From contig JAJLRJ010000011.1 of assembly GCA_024195265.1 (NCBI GenBank), positions 25,730,292 through 25,794,291 of the forward strand: a stretch of DNA of 64,000 bases, in the 5' to 3' direction. The notes under the pieces were generated by a model that saw nothing but the letters and a program-made list of their open reading frames with translations, searched no databases and had not been told where the DNA came from. The position numbers and the translations under genes were made by a program. This DNA comes from Dendrophyllia cribrosa. Taxonomy: Eukaryota > Cnidaria > Anthozoa > Scleractinia > Dendrophylliidae. Below are positions 37,033-50,056 of this stretch, in pieces (the first letter of the stretch is position 1; each line of letters opens with the position of its first letter).

Positions 37033-37262
37033 ATGGCGTCGACTAGTGGCGGCGGTGGAGGGAAAAGAACCAATTCGGGACGGAAGAGGAAGTTCGAAGA
37101 TCAAGCAGAATATAAGATAGCGTGGTCTAGAAACCACAAACGAATATATTTGGAAAATCGGATATTTAGGTCGTGGCTTCAGGCTAAATTCGATGCCGGG
37201 TATGAAGCTTCCAGTGACAACGACTTCGTCGTCCATTTGTTGTCGTTGGAATATCGTCGAAG
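37033..37262 (+). CDS. Transposon-borne N-terminal coding exon (unrecognised)
   Basis: An ATG at 37033 opens a frame with a Gly-rich basic start, then a stretch of aromatic and charged residues ending DFVVHLLSLEYRRR. A possible splice donor (AG/GTATGC) sits at 37262/37263; without splicing the frame ends at 37281. It lies wholly inside the 36726-37576 TIR element, so it is probably the first exon of a transposon gene or a captured host exon, without the rest of the protein. A pattern of W, YLE, W and HLLSLE suggests a small conserved N-terminal module. I cannot name the family. No function is assigned. Confidence 0.4.
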
Positions 37263-37375
37263 GTATGCTATGTTTTCATGACTTTGGCATCAGTTTGCCC
37301 TCCTCAGGACGAGTGGTTCCTTGACGGAACCAAAAAAATGAAAAATGAAAGGGAGTAAAGGAAAGAAAAATGATG

Positions 37376-37485
37376 AGCCAACGACACGAGGTATTCCCAG
37401 GCGGTCACCCATCCAAGTACTAACCTCGCCCGACAGGGCTTAACTTCGATGATCGGACGAGAACCGGCGCATGTCAACCCGTGTC
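37376..37485 (-). rRNA. 5S rRNA-like sequence, 5' end diverged
   Basis: Read on the - strand, it contains GGTTCTCGTCCGATCATCGA, AAGTTAAGC, GGTTAGTACTTGGATGGG and ACCGCCTGGGAATACC in the order and spacing of eukaryotic 5S rRNA, including the internal promoter boxes. The 3' end (CGTTGGCT) lacks its pairing partner, because the first dozen or so bases do not match 5S. It sits inside a transposable element. It is more likely a 5S-derived mobile sequence (as in SINE3-type elements) than a working ribosomal gene. Confidence 0.65.
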
Positions 37486-37884
37486 AGTGTCCCTTTAAAG
37501 CTAACCGGTTACTCCGTTATATAAGTCTCAATAAGGTGTCCGACCTCCTTCTGAGCTATGGAATCTAGACTCTGCCCGTGATAAAGGCCTATAGAGTAGA
37601 GTTATGGCATCAAATCAAAGGCTCCTGTGAGCCAACTCGTGAATACGAAAACAACCTTCGGACCCTCCCCTCCTGACCTCCAACTTATTTTGCTCCACTG
37701 ATCCCTCCCCCCCCCCCCCCACCCCCCTACCCTCTGCGTCCAACTCTCCACCCTCGTCACGTGATTCGTCGCAAGAATCTTGTCGAGTAAACAGAATATG
37801 GTTTAAAATAGCCGTCTTTTCACACATGCATGCAGCAGCGAGCAATCATTTTAAACAAAAAATGTCTAAAACATAGTTTGAATA

Positions 37885-38175
37885 ATGCACGCTAATCATG
37901 CCGTGATACCCTGGTCCAAAGAAATTAGAGGTTGTCAAGAGCTGCTGCGTGGTATCTGCCTCCCACCAACAACCCACACCACGCCAACTCCACAGCAGCG
38001 GTCCCTACACGTTTCAACTTACCGGGCCACTCTTCCGCGGACGCGAGACTCATCCCGCTTGAACTGCAGCCTAGCTACCATCAATGCTTCCCGTCGAAAA
38101 GCACGCGAGGCCTTTTTAATTCATAGAGGGAACACTTTATCACCAGAAGGCATTAACCGAAGGAACGAACGCTGA
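37885..38175 (+). pseudogene. Possible 3' end of a retroelement ORF
   Basis: The frame ends with a basic stretch (RRKAREAFLIHRGNT, then INRRNER) before a stop at 38173. This looks like the tail of endonuclease-bearing retroelement proteins. Only about 90 codons remain and no reverse-transcriptase motif is visible. The opening bases around 37917-37960 recur near 54630-54675, which supports a repeat origin. Assignment to Penelope or LINE type is a guess. Confidence 0.3.
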
Positions 38176-38593
38176 ACTCAGTTTTGTATGATACACTATA
38201 TATTATTTTTATCTTATCAGTTTACAAGTGCGCTGTCTACATTTCATGTATTAGCCAATCATTTATAACCATGTATTTTTCAAATTTTAGGAGCCCTTAC
38301 AATGTTTTCTTTCAGTATAGCCCTGGCCCTGAGGACTGGTTCTATAAGTCGAAATATTGGCCTTTTAATAAATCTGCTCTTTGCCGTAGTGCCAGCCTTG
38401 CATTCAGTTTTGTATTTTCACTAAGAATCACACTTGCATGTTTTGTGCAAAACATGAAATTCTGCAGAGATGGGGTTTTCAAACATGATTCGTCCAAACC
38501 AAGACATTGGTTGAGGAATTCGCCCATAAAGTGAGTTCAAAGAGTAAATATTTAGTTCCGGCGGAAATCGGGAACATATAATTTACTCCCTTT

Positions 38594-40216
38594 AAGATGG
38601 CTGAACACAGTTTCACTGTACCTATGCGTCATTCATTATCATTTTAAAACCACTAACGTCTGAGCGCCCAAAATTGGCGAGGCATACGATTAAGCAACAA
38701 GCTATATATTTTGATATTTTTGTTGAGTTTTTAGGGTGTTGCCATGGCAACACGGTGGATTGAAAATCAGCCTGCAATATTTGGTTTCTTTTATTTTCAG
38801 AAAATCTAGTCATTAGATTTTGTCCATCATTTGTCTCCAGTAAACTCGTAAAAATATTCGCATGTTAACACTGGTCTCATGTAATTTTGACAGAGGGATC
38901 TTCCGTAATTTGTGGTTTAATATGTTTGCGTTTTGTAAAAATCTCCTCTGTTAGATTTCAAATTTTTGATGGCAGGTGAGTTCGGCATATTCGGAACTAT
39001 TATTGTGCCAAATTTCGTGAAATTCTAATGAGTAGTTTCGTAGAAATCAGCACGTTTCCGAGAAAAGTCGCTAAAACATCCAGTCACAATTTTTTGGTCA
39101 ACTGCGCATGCGTTGCATTTGACTGGGTTCTCGATCCAAAGACAAAAACGACCAAAAAGGCAGTGTATTTCTTCAATGGTTCTATATATTATCTATTGAT
39201 TCAACAAACATTTTTACGAACAAAAAATTGTTTGATTTTAAGACGAAAAACAACACTTTCGCGATCCACGCTGAGCAAAATAAAATGATCGCTGAACAGG
39301 CGCCACGTTTGTTTTTCTCAAAACTCTGCGCGCGCTGACTCACGTAAGCAGCTGAAATTGAAGAGCGCGCGCAAACTGTGTTCAGCCACCTTAAATTATT
39401 CTGTCATCCCCCTTAAGGTGGCTGAACACAGTTTGCGCGCGCTCTTCAATTTCAGCTGCTTACGTGAGTCAGCGCGCGCAGAGTTTTGAGAAAAACAAAC
39501 GTGGCGCCTGTTCAGCGATCATTTTATTTTGCTCAGCGTGGATCGCGAAAGTGTTGTTTTTCGTCTTAAAATCAAACAATTTGTTGTTCGTAAAAATGTT
39601 TGTTGAATCAATAGATAATATAAGGAACCATTGAAGAAATACACTGCCTTTTTGGTCGTTTTTGTCTTTGGATCGAGAACCCAGTCAAATGCAACGCATG
39701 CGCAGTTGACCAAAAAATTGTGACTGGATGTTTTAGCGACTTTCCTCGGAAACGTGCTGATTTCTAGAAAACTACTCATTAGAATTTCACGAAATTTGGC
39801 ACAATAATAGTTCCGAATATGCCGAACTCACCTGCCATCAAAAATTTGAAATCTAACAGAGGAGATTTTTACAAAACGCAAACATATTAAACCACAAATT
39901 ACGGAAGATCCCTCTGTCAAAATTACATGAGACCAGTGTTAACATGCGAATATTTTTACGAGTTTACTGGAGACAAATGATGGACAAAATCTAATGACTA
40001 GATTTTCTGAAAATAAAAGAAACCAAATATTGCAGGCTGATTTTCATTCCACCGTGTTGCCATGGCAACACCCTAAAAGCTCAACAAAAATATCAAAATA
40101 TATAGTTTGTTGCTTAATCGTATGCCTCGCCAATTTTGGGCGCCCAGACGTTAGTGGTTTTAAAATGACAATGAATGACGCATAGGTATAGTGAAACTGT
40201 GTTCAGCCACCTTAAA
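38594..40216. repeat. 1.6-kb palindrome with ~800-bp arms
   Basis: 38594-39395 reads in reverse complement at 39414-40216, apart from scattered differences. The 18-bp centre is at 39396-39413. Each arm begins and ends with AAGGTGGCTGAACACAG or close variants, so each is itself a TIR element and the whole is two inverted copies. Both arms hold the same long open frame and GTTGCCATGGCAAC (38738-38751; 40056-40069), a perfect match to the RFX X-box. Confidence 0.9.
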
Positions 40217-41404
40217 TGATGACGGGCGAATCACAACTGGCGAACCATTACACGCGAATCACAACTGGCGAACCATTACACGCGAATTAATCATGGCGGG
40301 CGAATCACAACTGCACTGAGATCTGGATTTTAGTTATATATTTCAGGAACTAAGTGCTTCACTGAAAACTCATTTTATGTGTAAATTTCCATCATACTGA
40401 TGACGGGCGGAACGCCGGTTCAGAACTGAACCCGGTCCGCCACAGGCTTACCATTTTCTGTTTGTGTGGTGTACTGTGCATCTGTCAGTATAAAACTAGC
40501 ATCACTAAGGCGAAATTTAGGGCTCTTAAAACTGATAAAAATGAAATACCGAAACCTCAAAATATTGCCCTGTTGTTGATCTTTGTTTTTCTGTGTTTAT
40601 TTTCATTGGTGATTTGTGGCTCGCGAAAGCGGTACTTTGAAAATAACGGTTCGACTCGTTCAAAAGTAGAAAGAGAACAAGTTCTCTACAGTGTAAAATA
40701 ATTTCGTTTTTAGTGACTTTAGTGGACTAGTTTTATAAACCGCGAACGTACGGCACAGATGCACCTCACACCACGCAAAACAGACGATGGGTAAAATGAT
40801 AGGTCTCATCTCTGAGACTGTAAGGGGACAAGAGAGGGGAGGGGACAGGGGTAGGGAGGGGAGGAGAGGCGAGGCGAGGGGAGAGGAACGAGGGTGGGCT
40901 TATTGCTTAACGACACGCACACAATTGGCAACAAAGAAATCCTTAAATTGAACAATGGGAAACAATTGTTCCTGACAAAAGGTGCTGCAATTAAAAGTCA
41001 ATGTTTTATCATGTTTGGGGTTGTTGCTTTGGTGATGTGTTTATTCGCTACGCAGGATTCCGCCATTCGACCGTGAAATGACGTCACAACCCTGTAACTT
41101 CGACAGAAAGTCATACTTCTTTCTGTAATTCCGTGGATTTGTCCGTCAGATTTTCTCCGATTTCCTACAAACTCTTCTACAATGAGCTGATGTTGGATAT
41201 CACTGCGTTCATATCGTTTATGATTGAAAGGATCTAATTGAATTTTATCAGATTTCACCCATCAAAGTCGGGTTTTTTTTACATGTTTACAACGCGATTT
41301 GCGCCTCTTGCCGCGAGCTTTTGACTTCGTGTGTGTGGTTTGAATGTAGCTTCATGGTTTGGATTTTGCAATTTTGAGGTTTAACTTCGTGATCTTCTGT
41401 TGAA
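40217..41404. other. 5' flank of the 18-exon gene
   Basis: 40217-40320 has short tandem repeats (GGCGAATCACAACT, CGAACCATTACACGCG). 40830-40890 is a GGGGA purine tract. The likely promoter and 5' UTR occupy about 41000-41404. No TATA box is clear. An internal frame at 40462 starts at TTG and has one hydrophobic stretch; it is not supported as a gene. Confidence 0.5.
41079..41086. promoter_or_regulatory. CRE-like TGACGTCA upstream of the 18-exon gene
   Basis: A perfect TGACGTCA palindrome lies 319 bp before the ATG at 41405. This octamer binds CREB/ATF proteins in animals. It could be a chance match; another copy is at 687-694 away from any start. Confidence 0.3.
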
Positions 41405-43225
41405 ATGAGCGACGCACAAGCTACTGCACTTCTGGAAGAGGAAAATCCAGGCGCTTCTAATTTGGAAGAGGAAGGTTCCAGCGAGCGTGTTGCGAGGAAA
41501 TCAAAAGCAAAGAAGAAAGCTAAGGGAACTGCAAAGAAACGCAAAGATTCGGTGGAAAAAGACAAAGATGATGCTGATGATGGAGGCGAAGGCTCTTCTA
41601 GTTCAAAGAAAAAGAAAGGGAAGAAAAAAACAGCTCGAAAATTGAGTGATCCGTCGGAAATTCGACCAGAAGTCGAAGCGGTAGCCGGTGAGGCTTCGAT
41701 CCTGGACGAAACACCACAGGAAACGGTGATTGAGATAAAAGACGAGAAACATGCAGACGAACTGCAGGAGATTGTGGTAAAGAAGGACGAAGCTTTAGTG
41801 GAAGGAGGAGATAACGTGGTTCAAAAAACAGCAGTGGCTGTTGAGAGCAGCGAAGAAGAGAAAAAAGACGAAAAGAAAGATAGCGAAGGAGAAGGCTCAA
41901 AAGAAACTGTGTCTGAGAGCGATAGGACTGGCGTTCGTAGAAGGGCAACTTTGTCAGATATAAGAGGCGAGAGTATTGATAAAGGGGATGGAGAACAACC
42001 CCCTGTAACAACAGTTGGAACTGAGGTAAATATCACACAGTAAAATAACTACTTCTTACTTTAGCTTTACTGTCTGTGAATGGACCGTAAATTAACTTTA
42101 AGAAATCAAAGAAATTTCCCACAATCATCTCGTGATTTACTACATCAACATCTACATCAAGGCCCGTTTACACAGGCGATTTTTTGTGCAATTTTTGTTG
42201 CACCTTTCCATGCAATTTTTGTTGCGCACAAGTTGCATCTTCAAATCGCATGTGTAAATGGACAGCAATTTCAGTGCGATTTGTCGTGCGATGTCGCAGA
42301 GGTTTCGAACATGTTCGAAACCTGATGCAACTTGGTGGCGATTTTTGGGATGTCACAGCAAATGTCGCACCCGAATCGTACAGAAATCGTTGCTAGTTTA
42401 CACTTGCGACAAAAGTTGCACTGGAGAGCGTGACAAAAATTGCATCGAAAATCGCATGTGTAAACGGGCCTTTAGGGGGTCCTGCAAAGGGGGATACCAT
42501 TACTGCACAACATAGGGAGCCAGCTTATCTGTGTGCTGATTTCCATTTTAACTGGAAAATTTAGCTGGAAATGATATTCCAATAAAACTGTTTGGCTTGA
42601 TGGCTGATGATCACTAAATCACATATGAGTGATCATTAACGATCATCAACAGTAGATCACTACAATGTAGGAATCACATGTCTACAGCTGTAAGAGCTAC
42701 AGTATGCACTATTTAACAAATAGATTATGAGCTCGAGATTTCTATCGCATGATAGTTGATGAGGGTGAAAGGGGGAAGCCCGAATCAACTGTCATGCATT
42801 AAAATTGAGAGCGAATAATCTAATCAGGGGCATAGCCAGGACTTTTTCAGCGGTACGCACAATCAATTTTCAAACACTCCCCCGGCCTACCTCCTCCCCC
42901 ACCCTCAAGTCCCAAATCTTTCTTTTTTTTCGACTTTCCCAGGTATGCACGTGCGTACGTGCATACAGGTAGCTACGCCCCTGCTAACTGTTTTAGTATA
43001 AATTCACTGGATGTTCAAAACGTAACAACAATAACAGTTACTGTAGTCAGGCGCACATTTTTATTGAATAATGATATAAATAACAACTGCATATGAACAA
43101 TCGCACACACTCACTTTCTACAACAGGATAGATAGTGAGTAGCGTAGCCAATAAGAGAACAGCATTTGTGATAGAATGCTAGTAGATTTATACTAATTAG
43201 TAATAAAGACTACTGTTGTTGCCAT

Positions 43226-43267
<42 letters not shown>

Positions 43268-46200
43268 GGGGAGGTACTCTGTATGTTATTGGTTGGTGGT
43301 GTGTGACTTGGACTTACCTTATACCAGACCAGGTTCAGCTGCATTTTGCAACCTCACTCTTTACTTACAGTATCAAAAATCCCTACCCTAATCCAGACTT
43401 GCCATTTTCCAGCAACCTTTTATCTTTATAATAGTACTGATCACTTTCCAGGTTAATGAAGCCTATTCTAAATCAGAACTGTCTGATTTCTATACCCTAT
43501 CCCAGACTACACAGTTTGAAATCACATCCTTAACACAGTGGGACATAGTGCATAGTACCCCCCCACCCCCCCAATTCCCTGGGCTCCATTAGTGATCACA
43601 TTGAAAGCAACCTTAAGGGTTGGTCCTTGTTATACAGTCAGACCCCGTGTCTAAGAAGGACAGTTTTCAACCAGATCACTGGTCAGACAGACCGAATCTG
43701 AAGGTCGGCTGCTCGAGACTGCGATTATCTGCCATTGTATTGTTTCCTTTAGACAAGAAGCTTTGTTTAACCTATTCCAAGTGTAAGTTTTTCCTACATG
43801 TTGTTTTTAGGAGCTTGAATCTGTGAAAGAAGAAGGAAGTACAGAGGCGAAGAAAGAAACGGAAACTGCTGAAGATGAAAAAGAGATGGATACCAAGGAA
43901 ACTACAAGTGCAGAAACTGGTGATGAAACAAACACAGAACAAAAACAAGATGAAACTACAGAAGAGGCAAAGCCTGCTGAAAAAACTGATGTCGATGAAG
44001 AGAAGCCAGAAGCTGTTGCTATAGCAATGGATGAGAATGCAGAACATGTTGCTGTGCCTATTGAGGAGGAGGGCAAAACTGAGACTGCAGAGGGAGGGGA
44101 GGGTGAGATCAAAACCAAGAGTACTGGGGGTGGAGAGGGTGAGCCAAACCAAGAGGATGTGGTACCCGTTACTCTGGAAACTACAGTTACCAATGAAACA
44201 GAGACAGCTGTGGATCACTCCAAATATGACGAACTTGATGATGAGTTACCATGGGCAATGTATCGCTCATTGGATACTCCGCCGCAGAGACCACCTGTGG
44301 AGGAAGATGATGATTGGCCAGCATCTGACGACGAGGGAGATTATGGTACTGATTAATTGTTTGTTTCTCACAACTTCTGTTTAAAGAAATTAATACATGG
44401 GTTGTTCTATTTATCTTGGTCCAGTCTTAAAATTTTGCTTTTATTACACAGATTTAGCAATGACCACAAAGGTGCACATACAGTCAAAACTCTCTTAGTG
44501 GAAACTCTTGTAAGCAAACAGCTCTAGTTACAATAATTATGTACAGCCACCTTAACAAAACCCGTTTGAACTCTCCTCTTACAGTAACTGCGAAAATCAT
44601 TCCCATAAGTGGCCAGCTCCAGTTACAGACATAATTTATGTTTCCTGATGGTGTCCACCTACGGGAACTTCAACTGTATGTTGTGCTTTGTTTTTTTTTT
44701 TTCTGGTTTTAAAATTTTGAAGTCACTTTGTTTTTGTTTTCCCTTGTCTCAGGTTATGGTAATGAATATAAGACAAAGGAAAATAACAGTTAATCTGGTT
44801 TAAAAATTTTCTAACCGAAGAAAACTTTGAGCTGCAACACATACACCAAGTTGAGAATGTTTTCTTATTGAGAATGTGGCCTAAAAATCTAAACCTACTG
44901 TCAGGACCTTGTTACTAGGACTTCAGTACACACACCAGAAGTTTAAGTGAACCCATATCCAGGCTATTCTGCACTCTGTCATGTCCTTGTTTCAGGTTGC
45001 ATTGTCATTGCAAAATCTGCCTATTATCAGCCTAGCACCATGCAGAAGCGAAGTGTACATGTACATGTATTACACATGATTCTACGCCAGGTAGTACATG
45101 ACCTTTAAGCTCACCACAAGTTTCCCTGTTCTTCAGTGGGTTGTAGTTAATGTCCTCTTTTCTCTTCTAGCCCCACCCAAGAACGATGATCTGCCAGATC
45201 TCGATATGTTGATGGGAACTTTAGACGGTGGCGAATCTGAGCTGGAGACGACAGCTTCGCCGCCACCACTCGTACTCCCAGAGGAAAAATATGCCAAACA
45301 GCGAAGGATTGAGGAACTTAAGCAGGGACTTGCTAATGAGCCTATTGATCTTTATGATGAGCAATTTGAGAAAAAAATGGAAGAGGAAATTCTTATGATT
45401 GGTAATATTTCACTGGAGATGGTTCAGGTATGTTTGTGCTACATGGTAGCAGACTAGCTGGTGCTTATATAATCATAGATATGTTAGAACAATCATGAAT
45501 GCCTATACATGTACAAGTTTTTTTACTACCATTCAGCTCTTTTGACTTCTAATGAGGGCTTAGTTAAAATTGAAGTAAAGCTGAAAAAATGTTGTTAAAA
45601 AACCATTAGAAATGAATGCTTTCATTAAGTTTTCATTTCAATGGTCACACTTCAGGATTTGCCAAAAAAAAAACATGTTTTAGTTCAGTGGTTGATTCAA
45701 ACAAGTTTTTACACAAGTGTAATAGAATTACAGTTATTTTTTTATTTAATTAGTTTACCACACATGAAACAAAAATACAAATTACTTTCTTGTTACAAAT
45801 AATTATTGCTTTCAATTTAGAATTTATATTTGTTTTTGTTCTCTGAAGGAAGAGGAATGCCGTCTGAGGGATGAACACATAGCCTACCAGCAACAGCAGG
45901 CCAAAGTACAGCGTGAGAGGCAGGAGGATTTATTGATGAGAGAAGCTGCAGCCAGGAAAGAAGTAATGAGAGTGGTGAGAGAGAAAAGGAAACGCCTTCA
46001 GCAAAGAGAGGTAAGCTGGTTTATACATACATGAAGTACACGGCAATGTTCTTACTAAGTTGAAACTGTAACCATAACACAGAGATGCCAACCTATGGAG
46101 ATTGAAAATAGGGAGTCGCAAGTATCTAGGGGGGTCTGGAAATGTTTTTGGCTTTACCCTCTAAAAGTGCCATTTCTTGCATTCCTGAGACCCGAAAAGC

Positions 46201-47021
46201 GTTTGTGAAGTTTGGGTGCATAGAGAAAAGATCCAAAGTCGCTTTTATCCGGGAAATTTCATTGGTGACCCATACGGCAGACCGGGAGATTCGTTCCGTA
46301 TCCAGGAGATTCCTGGATAATCCGGGAGAGTTGGCATAAGTGATAACACCAGTGAGGGGTGTCACAAGTACAATGCAAGTGTTACTGGTGAGCAATAAAT
46401 TATTGTTTCAATGCAAAGCTTAATAAACTGGTTGGTCATGTGCTGCCTTGTTACTTCAGACAGTACAATGCACATCTGTGCACAGAAATGCAACAGTTAC
46501 AAGTTAAAAAAAATACATAATTATACAGTCTGGTACATGTATTGAGAACACTGTATGCACAACACTGTCACAAACAGTTTGCGATGGTGTAATTTATTGC
46601 AAATAGTTTGCATTTAAAAGTTGGGTTTTACCTTGCTCTGTCTATACAGTCTTCAAGGTTTGAAGTAAAATCAAAGGGTCTCAAGTATGAAATTTGGGGT
46701 TGTGGCAGCATTAAAGCTTCTGTGTAAAAAAAATAAGTCCATCTTCTTGACTAAAGACAAAAGTTAGAAGCCCTGATCAACGACCTCGTAGAGGCATTGC
46801 TCACTGCCCTCACATTTTTATTAAAAGCATTTATTCCAATTAAATATCTGCTTTCATTGTGAATTGTAGGACCTTATAATGCAGCAAGATAGACTGATAC
46901 AGAACAGGATTCACCGAGCATTCCGCAGAGCAGAGGAACAACTGCTGAAATCTCTGACAGCAAGAAAGGGAGAAGTGAAGGTACATGTAATAGCCTGTCC
47001 CTGGATACATTGTGTACAATG

Positions 47022-47055
<34 letters not shown>

Positions 47056-49962
47056 CCCCTCTCAACTTTTCTTTTTTCCTCGTACTATGCATGTACATGT
47101 AAGCCTCTTCACAGAGTATTAATTGTACAACTTCAAAATTAAAATTCAGAAACTTTAATCTTATGCAAGTAGGATATTGATCTTGATCAAAAATAAAACA
47201 TGGGGAGATTTACAAAGCTGAGGAAATTAAAAATGATTTAAATTCCTTTCAGGCCATGTACGGTGATTTGCAATTGGCTGATGGTCAGTATGGTGGAAGT
47301 AAAGGACGACGCTGGAAAGTTGATTGGAACAGAACACCACAGCCCATCCAGATCAAGCTTAAGTGTTTAAGGGGTGTAAAAGACAAGCTACCAGGTGAAG
47401 AACAGATGTCTGATGAACTATGTTTTGATCTCGTGAATACGGGAAGCATTTAGTGAGATATAGTATAATGTATATGGTAAAGTACTGCAAAAAATTGCAT
47501 CTTTAATTTTTTCCCTGTCATTTTCATTCTAGCTGGTCGTTATGTTCTGATGGTATCGCTGTATGATCGACTGGGTGGCCATGTTCTCAAATGGTCCAAT
47601 CTTAAAGGACAGCAGTGGGGTGGAGCGACGTTACCCCTTCAACATGATGGAGAGTTCTTCAACATAGAAATCAAGGTCGGTGTACTTAAGCAAGTAGGAA
47701 GCTTAAGCAACCGTGATGGAGATGGCAGCGAGAATGGCACAAAACTATAGGTTTAATGAGCAAAAACAATACCTCTGCACGTGTGTTTCATATTTTGGTA
47801 CATTTCTTTGCCATTCCCTACAAAGCAACATTAACTGTTCTTCAAGTGATCAAACTATACATGTACATGTAGGTTTTGTGGAGAACGTGAACGCATGGCG
47901 GTCAAGATCAAGGGTACTGTCAACCCTTGTTGGTCGAATCTTGTAGTTTTTTAATTTCTGTAAAGCTATCTAGTTATTAATCTAGAAATTATTGAAAGAA
48001 GTTTTGCAAAATCATTAAAAGAACACTAGATATTCTTACAGGTGTGATGTTCCGATAATCTCATTTTTAAGTGCAGTGCCCTTTTGTACTTTTCCTGCTA
48101 AACTTCATCCGGGATCTCCTATTACAACCTTTTTGCATCTATTTTTTTTATATCGCAATCAGGAGCACATTTTGCATCATCCACATGCAGTAGACTATAA
48201 TAAATTAATGTCAGTAATAGCATATTCTCCCCGGTGATTGTCTATGTTTCACATGGTCATCCACGCTCTGTTCCAATTTCTGACTTTTTCCAATTTTGCC
48301 ATCAAAACCAAAGTGGGAATTATTGGTTTATACTGCAGCAAAATTGTGCAGGTATAGATGGGTAGTGAAAAGAACCATGAGGTACAGAAAAGGCCCAATA
48401 ATTATTAGGAAAGAATATACATGTAACGGCACAGGCTGTAGCTTACTCGCTAGCATTTATTGTTGACACCAGTGCATGTTTTACATGTAGGCATAGTTAA
48501 TAGAACAAACTGGTTATGAAACTCAGTCAGTCCTTTGTTATATGTTTTTGTTCTCCTTTTCTTTTGTTCGTTTGCCTTGACCCTGCACAAAACACAAAAG
48601 GTATTGAAATGCATATGAGCAACTGACCAGTAGAAACATTTGGGCTCACACGTTAAACAAAACGATGTGCAGGGTCACGGTTCGTTCAACATAAAACAAA
48701 GCAGCTTTGTACACTCTTTTTGAAATTTGATGAGCTTCATAACCAGTTTGTTCTATTAACTATGATGTAGGTCAATTTCTGTGGCTACTTCTGTCCTGTT
48801 TTCATTTCTCTGAAAATTCTTACTGGCTTTTTTTGTTTGTTTCCCCAAATAAAATATTAATGCCAAACTGTTTATTCCTGGGTGGTAACACTTATCACTC
48901 TTTTGTCTTCAGATTGACCAGAGTGTGTTTACAGTGTGCCCGTCCAAACCAGACGTTCGTCCAGGGATGATCCTGGTCTTTGAGCTGTTTATCCTAAGGG
49001 GGAGTGTTACACCTACAGACAGGGTGGTGGGGTGGGGCTGTTTCCCCATTTGTGATGGAGAATTCAACATTGTTGATGGAAAGTAAGCAATTATTATTAG
49101 TGACACTTGCAAGTATTTCTCGAACTCATACAATTGCCATGTATTAAACTACTAATTTAGGGTTAAGGTTGAACAAAGAAAATCATTAGCATGTAGTACT
49201 GCTCAAAATTAATTTACAGTTGTAAGTTGTCAGTTGTAAGTTGACAGTCTAGACTCAATCCTTCTGTCTCGAATGACTCAAGTTTTGAGATGTGAGAATT
49301 GAGGATGGAGAATTGAGGATTGAGGATCGAGAATCGAGAAACAAGGAACTCTCGAATATGCAAACTCGAAAAGGATTGTGAGAAAACGATTTATTCATAG
49401 AAAGGATAATAGCTGCAACAGTGGTTTGGAAACTTGTTCTAAATTAGCATAGATCTTGGCGATTTTATTCCTTCATTTTTTCTTTTCTTTTTTGGTTTAA
49501 ATAAAATTGGCTATAGCAATGTTTTAGCCATCTGACATACATGTAACTGATTTTTTACATAACCCTTTGGCTTTTCAAGCTTTAATTTGCTCTGTTTCTT
49601 AACATGTAAGCAATAGATACAAACTGTAAATGTTTGTTATAGTAACGCACTTCTAAACTGCAACGAGCTAAATCAGAAAAAAAGGGTTATGTTTAAAAAT
49701 CCCCTACATGTTAGCAAAATAAAGCATATTGATCAACGCTCGAAAATAGAATTAATTATAATATGACCGTACGGCCCCACTGACGCAATCCTACAGAAAA
49801 TAGAATCGCAAGGTGACGTGTGCCGGTCCGGAAAAAGCCGTCCAGCCCCCCTCGAGTTCAAGTGACCTTGCACTGCACGACTATTCTTGTACTTTCTAGT
49901 CATATTATAAAATACTTATTGACTGGGTTAGGTCGGGCCGGACGGGAAAATATTTGGCTCTC

Positions 49963-50012
<50 letters not shown>

Positions 50013-50013
50013 A

Positions 50014-50056
<43 letters not shown>

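Larger units (their letters stand above)
36726..37576. mobile_element. TIR element with 7-bp TSD, carrying an ORF and 5S-like DNA
   Basis: The ends are inverted repeats of roughly 50 bp: AGAGTCTA near each edge, then ATAGCTCAGAAGGAGGTCGG. They are flanked by the direct repeat CGTGATA at 36719-36725 and 37577-37583. The insertion splits a GGCCTTTATCACGC-type MITE, whose terminal GATAAAGGCC resumes at 37580, so the insertion order is clear. Inside are a + strand coding fragment (37033) and a - strand 5S rRNA-like stretch. The left arm also carries a tRNA-like insertion flanked by TATATAA. The 7-bp TSD alone does not fix the superfamily. Confidence 0.75.

Noticed and set aside
39028..39779. Paired 86-codon frames on opposite strands
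   Set aside because: Same peptide from both arms of the 1.6-kb palindrome. Possibly an old element frame, but too short and without motifs.
40462..40701. 79-codon single-pass membrane frame
   Set aside because: Starts at TTG, no homology recognised, lies in repeat-flanked DNA.
41598..42036. - strand Ser/Leu-rich frames
   Set aside because: Antisense of the Lys/Glu-rich first exon of the 18-exon gene.
43807..44218. - strand Ser/Val-rich and Phe/Cys-rich frames
   Set aside because: Antisense of the second exon of the same gene.
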